Shown piece after piece: positions 48,301 through 63,300 of a stretch of DNA of 64,000 nt. Source of the stretch: Microstegium vimineum (Eukaryota; Streptophyta; Magnoliopsida; Poales; Poaceae). Below the pieces are notes generated by a model. That model had not been told where the DNA came from. It did no database searches and was given only the letters and a program-made list of their open reading frames with translations. The position numbers were made by a program, and so were the translations under genes. The stretch covers positions 55,338,748 to 55,402,747 of the forward strand of contig CM039132.1 of the NCBI GenBank assembly GCA_022036555.1, in the 5' to 3' direction. Position 1 is the first letter of the stretch. Each line of letters opens with the position of its first letter.

Positions 48301-51300
48301 GCCGCTCCGTAGCAGGAGGATCGCCGCACAACCTCTCTCGCGTATCCCTATTTCGAAGCGGGGAGAGGTGCTGGTGATGCGGCGAATGGAGTTCACCGAT
48401 GAGCAGTCCATGCCCACCACGGCGGACAAGGAGGCATACGATCGCGTCTTCCGCGACAACCCCATCGCCTCTCATCGGGAGGCAATGCAGCGGATCTTCC
48501 CGGAGCTTCTTGGAGAGGGGGCGAGGCGGTCGAGACACCGTGCTAGTCGTCGTGCTTGATCGTCGACGAGGCTTAGGTAGTTTCATTAGCGAGTAATAGT
48601 GTTTGTTTTCTTTCTGCTAGGGTGAGCAGATCCGATTGTGTAACAGTTTCCCCCCTAGTGCGTCATTGCGGCGCGTCGTTGTAAACTTAACTTCTCTTCG
48701 TCTTAATACAAAAGATGCGTAAACCTTTTGCGTATTCGAGAAAAAAAAAACCTGAAGCCTCACGTAATCCCTCCTCAAAAACCTCGATGTAATACAGAGA
48801 GGTTACAGTGCCAATATTTTGCTGCCACCATGAAAGAAATGTAGTCTCATTATCTCTCCTCAAAGACCTCATGGCCTTGCGTAATCACTCCTCAAAAACC
48901 TGATTGTCACTCTTGATCTGAGCAGTGAACACGAAGTCTACTCAAGAACCGGGAAGGAGGAGACACCGGGTACGAGCATAAACTTTCCTGGACTGGCAAA
49001 ACTAATTCTTGCATGCACCACGTCCGTGTGTCGAACTCGGGCTCAGTCATGACACACCACACACCACGCCTCTTCTCAACCTTCTATGTAGGCAGACATA
49101 GTCCGCTCATATAGGTCGAGTCAACATCCAATCAATATATGTGGAACTAAATATAACTAGTAGAAAATATACTTTTGGATCAGCACATTATAGTCTCGGT
49201 CAAAGTTGAAAATCTCGATTTTAAGTTTGATGGGCTTCAAAGGACTTTTAGTCTCATTTGGTAACACCAACTAACCCGAATTAAAGAGCATACATTAGTC
49301 TTAGATGGTGTTACGAACCATGACTAAAGTCCTTCATCCTGTAATCCTAGTTGATAATACCAACCCGGACTAAAGGTAGACTCTTTATTCCCGACTGGTA
49401 ACATCAATCTGGACTAAAGGTTCTCAGATGAGTTAATTCAAAAGAGAAGCATCACATTCATTGTTAGATGTGTTGTGTAGGTGTGTGGTAACCTAATATC
49501 GAGGCCCAGTGCGGGATGCATTAACTTTTTTTTTAAAGCTGGGAGGGCACCAGGACTAAAACAGCTCTTTGCTAGTGTATTGCACGTATTATTTAATACA
49601 AACCTTATAATTAATTTGATTTATAATTTGATAATAGTAATACATGGACCTGACCAAATCTAACAGTTCCAACATTGACGCATTTGAGTATTTGACCTTG
49701 TCCTGGGTACAACCTACTTATTATTTACCTTTCCATTGTTGGTGAACTATCATACTGTGACATCCAATTTTAAGGACGAAATAGGATGTATAATATTATG
49801 TGTGCCCAACAATAATCCACACATAAGTTCACAAATTACAAAGTACCATCACAGAGTTTAATACATAACGAACATATAACCATTACAAGAATAAATAAAA
49901 CAGACGGAAGATACAACTAGCTCTTGAGGCTCCATCTCACAGGGAAGGTCAACTGGTTGACCAAGCCTAGAAATCTTCGGGGAATTCCTCATAGCCTCCT
50001 GCTTCTGTTACCCATCCGGGATTTTTATCCAAAATTGAAAAGAAAACAAGCGTGAGTACACTCGTACTCGGCAGTATAACATGGGGTTATGAAGCTAAAA
50101 AAGGATGACACTGGCTTACTGCGTTTAACACTTTTAGTTGGTCAAAGTTTTATTATTAAGCAACATCAGGTTATGCTTAAGCCACAAATGTTCCCACTTA
50201 TATCCTTGCCAAAGTTTTAAAGAAATCATAACCATCATCATTACGGTGGTGGCAACAGGAACATAAATGTTGGTCAAGTTAATTAATTAAACCGTCAGTT
50301 TTCCGGGCCGCTCGTGACCGTGAGCACGACTGATATATCAGTTTTAACACTCGGCAGAGGTTGTGCATCTTTACCCGTGAGTCGTGATGCCCCGAATGCC
50401 CGGTTAATTACTCCCATAACACTGCCAAGGTGAGTGGGCGAGGTTCACTATGAAACCTTTCATAGTATCTCGTCTAACAAGATTAGGGCCGCTAGGATTG
50501 GTAAGGGGCGATAGACCTCCCCTTCCGAGTAGCATAAAGACCCGCAGCCTACGCTCAAACTCGGACAGAGGCCGCACTATAACCAGCTCGGCAAGAGCCT
50601 AATGCGCCCTTTCGGGTAACCGCTAACGAGCTAGAAAAGAGCCTACTACTGAGTTAAAGCCAGAGCCATGTAGCTCTCACGGTAGCACTGTCAGTCCCAG
50701 CTTTTGTCAACAGTGAGTTATCATTAAAGGGTTATGTTCCAATTGCCATAACAGGATCACCAATTCATTCAAAGCTTTATAACATTTGGCAGGGATCAAG
50801 TATTCATTTATATAGCACTAGCCATCTACCCATATGCATATCCCATAGGAGTCAAGGAAAAAGGAGTTCAAATCTAGGGAATTAAACTACGGGTATCAAA
50901 TTAAACACATGCACATAAAATCATAGTTATGGTGAATAGGATAACAAGGTAGGTCCCATGCTATACTTGCCTTGGTTCTCAAAGTCTTGCTGGTCAAAAC
51001 ACTCTTGATCAAAGAGCTCTTGATCACCAACAAACTCTTCACTACCTGAACTCGATCACGGCATTGCAACAACACGCATTCCAATTTCATACATACAAAA
51101 CAAACAAAACTAATATTCGAACAGTACACCAACAACAATAAACAGAGTTAAAAGGTTTATAAAAAGATACTACGCATTGCTACGATCATTTTAACACGAA
51201 TTTCACGAAAATCGGATTTAAAACGCAAAAGATATGAATTTATCTAGTTCTGTAAGAGCATCTTTTGTATTTGAATTATCCTTGAATTTGAATAATTCAA

Positions 51301-54300
51301 ACATGAACAACAGATGGTTTAACATGTAGAGAATTTCATTACGAATCTAACACAACTCGAATCGTCCAAATCAGAGTTAAAATAAAGTTTTTATAAACAA
51401 TATAAGGCAGTGGCATTTCTGTAAATTGAAATTTCCATTTTTGGAATAAAACTGTGGGGCCAAGCAACAGAGAGAGAAGAGAGGATGAGGGGCGTGGGCG
51501 GTTCCCGTTAACTTCGCGTCCGCGCGTGCACTCGGGCGGGCAGAGTGGGGCGGTTACGGTGCTCTGCGTCGCGTGAAACACAAGAGGTCGGGGGAGAAGG
51601 ATCTAACAAGCGGGGCCGTCTGGTCAGTGAGGGAAGAGGGAGAGATGAGAGTGAAGGGCGGCACCGACGGAGGGGCCCCACACGGCAGTGAGAGGGGAAG
51701 AGAGATGGCGCTCGGGCTGGGCCGACAGAGAGAAGAAAGGGAGTGGGCCTCGGCCTGCTTGATGGGCCGGCAGAAGAGAAAGAAGAGGAGGGGTTGGGCT
51801 GGTTTCAGGAGAGAGGGAAAGTTTTTTTTCTTTTTCTTTCTTTTTCCAAAACCAATTCTCCAAACAATTTGAATCCATTTGAAATTTGAGTTTTGCAAAT
51901 TCAATCAATCAAAGAAAATTATGCAGCTGCATGAATGCACATTCATGTTGCTAAACTAGAATTTATTTTATTTCTAAGAATTTTATTATTCCACTAAATG
52001 AAATGCTCACATAATTTCATATTTAAATCATTTTCATCTAATTTAAAATTCAAACAAAATTTTGGGTGTTACAATTCTACCCCCCTTAAAAGGAATCTCG
52101 TCCTCGAGATTCAGACGGACTTACTCAAACAGCTGTGGGTAAGACTTTCTCAGGTCTTCTTCTCTTTCCCATGTAGCTTCGTCTTCCGTGTACCGGTTCC
52201 ACTGAACCTTGCACATCTTTATAACATGGCTCCTCGTAAACCTTTCTGCCGTTTCCAAGATTCTTATCGGGTACTCTTCATATGTGAGATCTTCCTTTGT
52301 GGTAAGCTCTTCTAGAGGGATCTGCTCCTCAGGTACCCTTAAGCACTTCTTCAACTGAGACACATGGAAAACATCATGTACTCCTGACAAATTCTCAGGT
52401 AACTCTAACTGATAAGCTACCTCTCCACGTCTCACGAGAATTTTGAAAGGTCCAACATATCTTGGAGCTAGCTTTCCTTTCATATTGAACCTCTTTACAC
52501 TTCTCATTGGAGACACTTTTAGATACACATAATCCCCAATCTCGAATGACAGACCTCTTCTGCGGGTGTCTGCGTAGCTCTTTTGGCGGGATTGTGCAAC
52601 TCTTAAGTTATCTCTTATTTTTCTTACTTGTTCTTCTGCATCTCGAAGAACATCCGGTCCAAACACCTGAGTCTCTCCGGTTTGGTTCCAGAATAAAGGA
52701 GTTCTGCACTTACGTCCATACAGAGCTTCATTGGGTGCCATTTTTAGACTATTCTGGTAGCTGTTATTATAAGAAAACTCAGCATAGGGCAAACTCTTGT
52801 CCCAACTGGCACCGTGTTGTAATGCACATGCTCTCAACATGTCTTCCAATATTTGGTTTGTCCTTTCTGTTTGTCCATCAGTCTGTGGATGATATGCTGT
52901 ACTGAAAATCAATTTTGTTCCCAAAGATTCATGCAATTTCTGCCAGAACTGTGACGTGAATTGAGTACCTCTGTCAGATACAATCTTCTTAGGGACTCCA
53001 TGTAAACATACTATCCTTTCCATATACAGTTCTGCTAGTCTTGCGCCTGAGTAGTTAGTTTTTACTGGTAGGAAGTGAGCAACTTTAGTCAAACGGTCCA
53101 CGATTACCCAGATCGAGTCATATCCTCTCTGTGTACGTGGTAAACCGACGATAAAGTACATTCCTACTTCTTCCCATTTCCACTCAGGTATTTTCATTGG
53201 CTGAAGTAAACCGGCAGGTCTTTGGTGTTCTGCCTTTACTCTTTGACATGTGTCACACAAGGCTACATATTCTGCTATATCCCTTTTTAATCCATACCAC
53301 CAATACTTTTCTTTTAGATCTAGGTACATCTTAGTACTTCCAGGATGTATAGAGTAAGATGAATCATGTGCTTCTCGAAGTATGGCATCATGGATAGAAT
53401 TTACTTCGGGAACACATATTCTCTTTCCAAACCACAACGTACCATCATCATCCATCCTGAAACCTGGTGCTTTCCCTAGCACTATGTTCTCTGCAATTTC
53501 CTTCAGTCTCGGATCTTCCAACTGACCCTTACGTATCTCTTGTTCTAGAGTGGGTTCTATGTTCATCTCCATTGTATTTATGGTGAATCCCAAATTAAGA
53601 GATTCCATATCAGCACACAATTCAGCAGGCATAAGCTTCATTCTTAAAGCATTAGCATAACTCTTCCTGCTCAGTGCATCGGCCACTACATTAGCCTTAC
53701 CAGGATGATAATGTACTTCCAATTCATAATCTTTGATCAGCTCAAGCCAACGACGCTGTCTCAGATTCAAATCTGACTGAGTAAAAATATATTTCAAACT
53801 CTTATAATCTGTATAGATATCACACTTATGTCCTATTAGGTAATGTCTCCATATCTTTAGAGCATGTACCACTGCTGCCAATTCCAAGTCATGAGTAGGG
53901 TAATTCAGCTCATGCTTCCTCAATTGCCTGGATGCATATGCCACAACTTTTCCTTCTTGCATAAGCACACATCCAAGACCTAGACGAGAGGCATCACAGT
54001 AGATTGAGAAACTCTTGTTCAGATCTGGTAATGTCAGTACTGGGGCTGTGGTCAACCTTTTCTTCAACTCTTCAAAGTTTGTTTGGCATTTATCAGACCA
54101 CACAAACTTGGCACTTTTCTCTAGCAGAGCTGTCATTGGTTTTGCTAGCTTTGAAAACCCTTCAATGAACATCCTATAGTATCCTGCTAAACCCAGGAAA
54201 CTACGAATTTCGGTAACATTGGTTGGAGGGTTCCAGTTTAGAACATCTCATACCTTACTTGGGTCTACTGCTATTCCTCCATTAGAGACCACGTGACCCA

Positions 54301-57300
54301 AGAAAGACACCTCTTTCAGCCAAAACTCACATTTACTTCTCTTTGCATACAACTGATTTTCTCTGAGCTTTTGCAAAACCATCCTAAGATGTTCAGCATG
54401 CTGCTCTTTAGTTTTAGAGAAGACTAGAATGTCATCTATAAACACTACCACAAACTTATCCAAAAATTTCATGAACACCTTGTTCATCATGTACATAAAG
54501 TACGCAGGTGCATTAGTCAACCCAAAAGACATAACTGTATACTCATATAGCCCATATCTTGTGGTAAAGGCTGTCTTAGGTATGTCTGTCGCTCGGATTT
54601 TTAGTTGGTGATATCCAGAGCGGAGATCTATTTTAGAGAACACACGAGCGGAGATCTATTTTAGAGAACACACATGCACCTTTCAACTGATCAAACAAGT
54701 CATCTATTCTGGGTAAGGGATATTTATTCTTGATGGTAACTTCATTTAGAGAACGGTAATCCACACACATTCTCCTAGTACCATCTTTCTTATCCACAAA
54801 TATAACTGGTGCTCCCCAAGGTGAAGAACTAGGGCGGATAAAACCCTTTTCTTGCAATTCACTAATTTGTTTCTTAAGTTCTTCTAATTCTTTTACCCCC
54901 ATTTTATATGGTCTTTTAGCTATGGGAGCAGTACCAGGTAGAAGTTCAATAAGAAACTCAACATCACGATCAGGTGGCATACCTGGTAACTCTTCGGGGA
55001 ACACATCAGGAAACTCTTCCACCACTTGTTCCTCATCAAAGGTATCTCCAGATAACTGGTTCAGAGAGGAATCAAAGAGTACGGTAGCGGGGAATGAGTT
55101 GACATTAAACGTACCCATCATAACCTCAGGTGCCTCCTGAGTGGTTTCAGCAGATACATGGTTCACCCTTCCAGTGTTTGGAGGTGGTTGGTACCTTCCT
55201 TTCTACTGGTTGTTCTGATTCTGGGGTGTCTGCTAGTTCTGCTTCTCAGGGCAATTGTAAGACATATGCCCTTCTTTCCCACAACGGAAACACTTGTTGT
55301 TGTTACTGTTGTTGGGATTGTTGTTCTTCACTGCCAGAGTATTTGGATTCACCTGGCGCTGAGCTTGATTAGAGACCTGCTGAGGTGGGCGCTGGCCTCC
55401 ATACTGCTGCTGACCTTGAGGGCGTTGTTGGAACTGATTGCGCTGAGGGAACTGACCCCTGTTCCACTGGTTAGGCTGCCCTTGGTTTCGCTGCTGAAAA
55501 CTCTGCTGCGGGTAGGGTCGAGGGCGAGTGTTGCTGCTCAAAGCCTAACCCTGTAGCTTCCTCTTCTTTGTTTCCATTTCCCGGCGCTTATTGTCAATCA
55601 CAATAGCACGATTCACCAAGGTCTGATAGTTGGGGTACTCATTTGACATGAGCTGGAGCTGTAGACCATCATACAGTCCCTTCAGGAATCTGCGCTGCTT
55701 GTCACAATCTCTGGCCACTTCATGTGGAGCATAACGTGACAATTGAACAAACTTGTCATGGTACTCAGCTATTGTCATTGAGCCTTGCTTGAGGGATCTG
55801 AACTCCTCTTGTTTCAACTCCATCATACCTTCAGGAATGTGGTATGATCTGAATTCTTCTCTGAATTCCTGCCAACTGACCTCAGGAGCATCATCAGGGC
55901 GTCCATATTGGAAGGACTCCCACCAATCTTGGGCTGCTCCTTATAACTGTCCAGAGGCATACAACACCTTTTCTGTGTCGTTGCATTGTGCTATGTTCAG
56001 CTGTTTCTCCACAGCACGGAGCCAATCATCTGCATCCAAAGGGTCGGATGCGTGGGTGAAGATGGGAGGTCGTCCCTTCATGAATTCTCCTCTTTTTCCC
56101 CTAACTTGGACTGGCGGTAGAATTCCAACAGGCTCGCTCTCCAAGCGATGCATCATGGCTTGCATCAGTTGTGCTTGCATGCCCATCAACTCTGACACAG
56201 CAGGCGGTGATGGTGGTGGTGGTGGCGGGTTGACAGGAACTCCACGTCCACGGCCACGTGCACGACCACGAACTCTAGCACCTCTGCCGTCCATCTGTTT
56301 TTCAGCAAAGATGTAGGGTTTAGTGACTTTGTAATGCATATAACATGTCTATGTCAAACTGAAATTTTCTGGGCATGATTTTACAACAGCAGTGCAGTAA
56401 AAAGGTTCATATCTCAAGTTCTGGAACTCAAACAGAAATTCTGCTTATATGACTGGAAAGATCAGAAAGTTCTCTACAACTGTCGTGTTCATAAGATTTT
56501 CATATTATGTAACTTTATTCGTCAAAAACTCGAAACAATCAGATCTGTTCAGGTTCACAGACTGCGCAGTAAGACTGATTTGCAACAGCAAAAACTCTTA
56601 GCTCAGAACAGATATGAGGTTGATTCTGGCGGCGTTGGAAAGATACAAAAGTCTATTTTTTGGTGTGAGAGTTTCATCAACATAGCATTTACTGATTTGG
56701 AGATATAAAGCAAAGAACAGAGACTCTCCAGAAAAACAGCACAGGAGATAAGAGATAAGATCAACCCACTGATATATTACCAAACATTAACCTAATGTTT
56801 CAACTTGTGAGACTTGTGGACAGGCCCACAATTTCTCACACTAATAATCAAACAAAGAATCAAATCAGACAAGTTCATAAGTACAAGCATTAAGGCATAA
56901 AGTTCATCCATCACCAAACTAAAACAGACTCGCACTACTACGCTTATTACAAAAAGGGAAGGGCTTCATCATCTATGGAGCTTCATCAGTCATGATGTGG
57001 TTGGGTGGCTTCTTCTCATACATTGGGGCCATGTTCAGCTGGGCCCTCAAGTCATCCACCATCTTCTGGAAACGAGCCACAGACTGCTGCTCGCCATGCA
57101 ACTCCTCCTGTAACCTCTCATTGACTCCTTGGAGCTCATTGAGATGCCTGACTGTGGTGTCCAAAGTAGAGCCAGGGTCAAGAGGGTTCTGGATCGACCA
57201 AGTGTTGAACCTGGTGTCGTAGCGAGGCAGGAACTTGTATGCATCACCCTGCATAGCTGTGTAACTCCTTCCATGGTAGTAGATGTAGGCGTTCTCAGCA

Positions 57301-60300
57301 GCATTCTCCATGTTATCCCTGTCAAGAGCCCTCCTGGCTACATGGCCATGGACAGTCTCCACCTTCTGACTATCATGAGCCTCATTCCAAACAGAGACTA
57401 CCACATGTGCCTTCCAGTAACTAGCTTCCTGAGGGTGAGAAAACTCAGAAACTAGGTACTTCACAGAAGTGTCCATCTCAGGGTAGTACTCCTCCAACAC
57501 TTTCAACAGCAAGTTGTGGAAGTACGCCGCTGGAGAAGGGTACTTGTAGTACTGCTCCTCAGACCATCCAGGCTGCTCATCCTCTGGTGGCATCGCCAGG
57601 GCAGGTGCTGGTGCTGGTGAGAGGAGTGGTGCTGGAGTCGGTGAAGGCAGAGGCGAAGGTGTAGTAGCTGGTACAGGAGCTGGTGAAGCAACTGGTGTAG
57701 GAGCTGGGGGTGGAGCTGGTGCTGCAAGGTTCACGTCCATCCACTCCTGTTTGTCCTCCGTGTTGACGTCCTCCACCAACACGTGTTCCTCCTCTGGGTC
57801 CTCCTCAGACTCAGTCACCATCTCATCATCTGAGATGTCCACCACTGGCTGGGAAGTCTGAGAGGTGAACTGGGCCAAGTAACTGCTGGTGCTCAGACGG
57901 CGAGACCTCGTGACAGGCGACATCTACAGAATTTTGTTTAAACTTAATTAGAACAACAATTTAAATAATAGAATAAAGAGATAGAAGCATATAAATTTTG
58001 TAAATAACAAGAGCAAGATAGAAAGCAGTAAAATATAGAAGCAAAGGATCCTAAAACGACCATTGCTACCTAGGCTTGCGTCCTACAGTCAACTCAAGCT
58101 TTGATACCAATTTGTCACACCCAATTTCAAGGACGAAATAGGATGTATAACATTATGTGTGCCCAAGAATAATCCACACATAAGTTCACAAATTACAAAG
58201 TACCATCATAGAGTTTAATACATAACGAACATATAACCATTACAAGAATAAATAAAACAGGACGGAAGATACAACTAGCTCTTGAGGCTCCATCTCACAG
58301 GGAAGGTCAACTGGTTGACCAAGCCTAGAAATCTTCAGGGAATTCCTCATAGCCTCCTGCTTCTGTTACCCATCTGGGATTTTTATCCAAAATTGAAAAG
58401 AAAACAAGCGTGAGTACACTCGTACTCAGCAGTATAACATTGGGTTATGAAGCTCAAAAAAGATGACACTGGCTTACTGCGTTTAGCATTTTTAGTTAGT
58501 CAAAGTTTTATTATTAAGCAACATCAGGTTATGCTTAAGCCCCAAATGTTCCCACTTATATCCTTGCCAAAGTTTTAAAGAAATCATAACCATCATCATT
58601 ACGGTGGTGGCAATAGGAACATAAATGTTGGTCAAGTTAATTAATTAAACCATCAGTTTTCCGGGCCGCTCGTGACTGTGAGCACGGCTGATATATCAGG
58701 TTTAACACTCTGCAGAGGTTGTGCATCTTTACCCGTGAGTCGTGATGCCCTGAATGCCCGGGTTAATTACTCCCATAACACTGCCAAGGTGAGTGGGTGG
58801 GGTTCACTATGAAACCTTTCATAGTATCTCGTCTAACAAGATTAGGGCCGCTAGGATTGGCAAGGGGCGATAGAGCTCCGCTTCCGAGTAGCATAAAGAC
58901 CCGCAGCCTACGCTCAAACTCGGACAGAGGCCGCACTATAACCAGCTCGGCAAGAGCCTAATGCGCCCTTTCGGGTAACCGCTAACGAGCTACTGAGTTA
59001 AAGCCAGAGCCATGTAGCTCTCACGGTAGCACTATGAGTCCCAGCTTTTGCCAACAGTGAGTTATCATTAAAGGGTTATGTTCCAATTGCCATAATAGGA
59101 TCACCAATTCATTCAAAGCTTTATACCATTTGGCAGGGATCAAGTATTCATTTATTTAGCACTAGCCATCTACCCATATGCATATCCCATAGGAGTCAAG
59201 GAAAAAGGAGTTCAAATCTAGGGAATTAAACTACGGGTATCAAATTAAACACATGCACATGAAATCATAGTTATGGTGAATAGGATAACAAGGTAGGTCT
59301 CATGCTATACTTGCCTTGGTTCTCAAAGTCTTGCTGGTCAAAACACTCTTGATCAAAGAACTCTTGATCACCAACAAACTCTTCACTACCTGAACTCGAT
59401 CACGGCATTGCAACAACACACATTCCAATTTCATACATACAAAGCAAACAAAACTAATATTAGAACAGTACAAAAACAACAATAAACAGAGTTAAAAGGT
59501 TTATAAAAAGATACTACGTATTGCTACGATCATTTCAACACGAATTTCACGAAAATCGGATTTAAAACGCAAAAGATATGAATTTATCTAGTTCTGTAAG
59601 AGCATCTTTTGTATTTGAATTATCCTTGAATTTGAATAATTCAAACATGAACAACAGATGGTTTCACATGTAGAGAATTTCATTACGAATCTAACGCAAC
59701 TCGAATCGTCCAAATCGGAGTTAAAATAAAGTTTTTATAAACAATATAAGGCAGTGGCATTTCTGTAAATTGAAATTTCCATTTTTGGAATAAACCGAGC
59801 AGGATTACGTTTTCTGAGTAGAGAAAGCGTAATTTCAGAAATGCGCCTGCGCTGTGACGCGGGGTCAACCGGTCTGGCACGCGGCGGCCCGGGATTGGGC
59901 GGGTCCACGGGCGCAGCCGTGAACCGCGTGCGGGCTGCGGTCCACCGGTCCATCGTGGACCGGGGAGCATACCCCTTCGGGGGATTTAATATCGGCCATG
60001 CAGAGAAGATCCCACGGCGCAAAACAAAAGGGGAACTTTTCCCCCCGCCGCGCTTGACAGCGGCGCCATGGCCAGCAGAGGGCCAAGCTCGCCGGCGTCT
60101 CGTCGGAGTGACGTTTCCGACCACGATTTCGCAATCCAAGGGTAGGGGAAGGGAGAGCACGGCGAGGCGAACACTCTGGTGTGCTCGGATGAACCGTGAG
60201 AGGTGAGCAGCGGCAGCGCCATGGATTCCAGCAGTGCGGGCTCGTCGGCGAACGCGGGAAAGACACTCCCGACCACCTCGGCTTCAACCAACAGCACTGA

Positions 60301-63300
60301 AAGGTTCGGCGTGCCCATGCGAGTGCGACAGAGGGTTCGGTTGGGCAGTGTCTTGCTGGAACAGGGCGGTCCGCGGCGGCGCCAAGGTCGGTTTCGATCG
60401 GTGTACGCGGGCGAGGCAAAACGGCGCGTTAGAGACCAAACCGAGGACACTGGGATGTGCGGTGTGCCCGTGCGATGCTAGTGGGGTACTCGGGCGAGAC
60501 GATGCGCGGCCGGGGTGCGATGCCCGCGGCGGCGCCATGGCCGGCGGCACGGGTCACACGCGGCCAGTGCCACAGAGGCCATAAAATGCCGAATTAAAGA
60601 TTCAGGGAGGGAGAAGGGACGATGGCGAAGCTCACCGAGTCGAATTGGAGGGCGGAGAGGGCTCAGTGCGGCTTGTCAGCGTGGAACGGCGGTCGGCGTC
60701 GCGGCGGTCCGAGAGCTCCGCGTCCACGGCGTTGAGCGTTCTGCGGTTACTGCTTAAATGACGGAGGGAGGGATTAGGCCAAGGAGGTTCGCGGGAAGAT
60801 CGTAGACACAAAACGAAGCTCACCGAGGAGAAAAAGAGCTCCGGTGTGGCTTCTCTGCGACAATGGCGATGGCGGCGGCGTTCGGCGGAATTTGGGAGCA
60901 CAGAGGGGAAAGAGAGAGAAGAGAGCCGGTGTGCCGCTTTATAGCGCAGAACAGAGCGTGCGGGGCGTGCGGTGCCGTTGCGGCATCGTGGGCGAGATGC
61001 GGGGGTGGGAGCGGGGCGTGCAGGCGGTTGCCGTCCGCGGCGCGTCCGCGTACTTCCGAACTCGGCGAAGGGAGGGTGACGGTGCTGGACTGTGGGGCCA
61101 AGCAACAGAGAGAGAAGAGAGGATGAGGGGCGTGGGCGGTTCCCGTTAACTTTGCGTCCGCGCGCGCACTCGGCGGGCAGAGCAGGGCGGTTACGGTGCT
61201 CTGCGTCGCGTGAAACAGAAGAGGTCAGGGGAGAAGGATCTGACAAGCGGGGCCGTCCGGTCAATGAGGGAAGAGGGAGAGATGAGAGTGAAGGGCGGCA
61301 CCGACGGAGGGGCCCCACACGGCAGTGAGAGGGGAAGAGAGATGGCGCTTGGGCTGGGCTGGCAGAGAGAAGAAAGGGAGTGGGCCTCGGCTTGCTTGAT
61401 GGGCCGGCAGAAGAGAAAGAAGAGGAGGGGTTGGGCTGGTTTCAGAAGAGAGGGAAATGTTTTTTTTCTTTTTCTTTCTTTTTCCAAAACCAATTTTTCA
61501 AACAATTTGAATCCATTTGAAATTTGAGTTTTGCAAATTCAATCAATCAAAGAAAATTATGCAGCTGCATGAATGCACATTCATGTTGCTAAACTAGAAT
61601 TTATTTTATTTCTAAGAATTTTATTATTCCACTAAATGAAATGTTCACATAATTTCATATTTAAATCATTTTCATCTAATTTAAAATTCAAACAAAATTT
61701 TGGGTGTTACACATACATAATGCTATGACATTACATATGATTTAGTGGCCAAGTGTCTTTCGAATTCTGATTTATCTATCAATCAATATTATTGTTATTA
61801 TTTATGATATTCTAAATGTATACCAGATTGCATGATGCTAGTAGTTTGATTGATACTAATTTTTATATAAACAATCAATGCTTTTTTTAATTAGGAACAA
61901 TGAAAAAGCTAAGTTGGCAACAACGACTAGATATACTGGCCGGCATCTGTGATGGTCTTCTCTGCCTGATTGAATTCAAAAGCAAAGAAGTGAAGATGGA
62001 CATTGACTTGAAAGTTGACAAAATACTACTTTGTGATGAGAATAATAAGAGCATTGGCTTGACACCAAAACTTTCGCTGTGTATTGGCTGGGGGGAAAAC
62101 CTGAAGAAGATAATAAATGGTCAGCAAGATTTACTTTGTTCCGTTTCTTTAATTTAACCGATTTACCAACTATATGTAAGGGACCACAAATTATTAGTTG
62201 TGCTCACAATTAGATTTCAACTAATGCAGGTATTATTATTATAAAAATAACAGACATGATAAGCGCTTTTCTTCTCCCGGAGTTGACATGACTAAATTTG
62301 GTATTCTCCTGCTGATGATGATTGTAAAAGACGAAATTAGAACATTGGATCCAGAGCAACAATTAATTGATGAAGTAAGCTTTATCCTCGATCTGGTTAA
62401 TGTTTTATCTCAAGTTCTCATATAAACCAGCTAGTTCACACTTCACAGAGATATTTGTCTGACACTAACAGGTTAAGCTTCATCGGAAAAAAAAGGATTT
62501 AGCCGCATTGAGGGATCCAAGCTTGAACGGCAATTCCCAAGCTGAAATTAATCAATGTATTGAGCTAGCCTTAGACTGCGTCGAGAAGTATGCAGTCTTT
62601 AAGCCTACTGTGAAGCAGATAGCATCGACCCTGTCTAATCTTGGACGGAGGAATTACGCAGCAGCCTATAATAACTATAATAGGCCTACCATGGGAGGTT
62701 ATAATAATGAACAGAAACTATACAAAAATCTGCAGTACAAGATTGGACACGATGAATCTTCTGATGGGCTAGGGCAAATAAAGGTTGACCATCTACGTGA
62801 GTATAGATATGACGAGCTCGTAAGGGCTACTGACAATTTCTCCTCTGATCGAGAAACTGGACGTGGGGCCTTTGGTGTTGTCTATAAGGTATACTCCCTC
62901 CGTGTCAAATTATCTATCTTTGTCACTTCCCGAGAAAAAACTTAGATTAATTATATATAAAAAATTATTAATAGTTATGATACATAATTGATATTATTAG
63001 ATAGATCTTTTGATCTAGTTTTCTAATAAATTTATTTGGAGACACAAATGTTGCACATATTTTATATAAATCTAGTCAAAGTTGTGACACGGAAATCCAA
63101 AACAACAGTTAATTTGGGACGGATGGAGTACTTACTTATATATATTCAGCCACTTGTGTAAATTTTGGATTCTCCATCTCTAAATCTAAAAGAACGTTAT
63201 ATATATTCATACTAACTGGTGTCATGCTTTCACCAAAAATTAAAAAAATGACTACTGCTAGGGAGTGCTTGAGGATGGCAAGACTTTCGCAGTGAAGAAG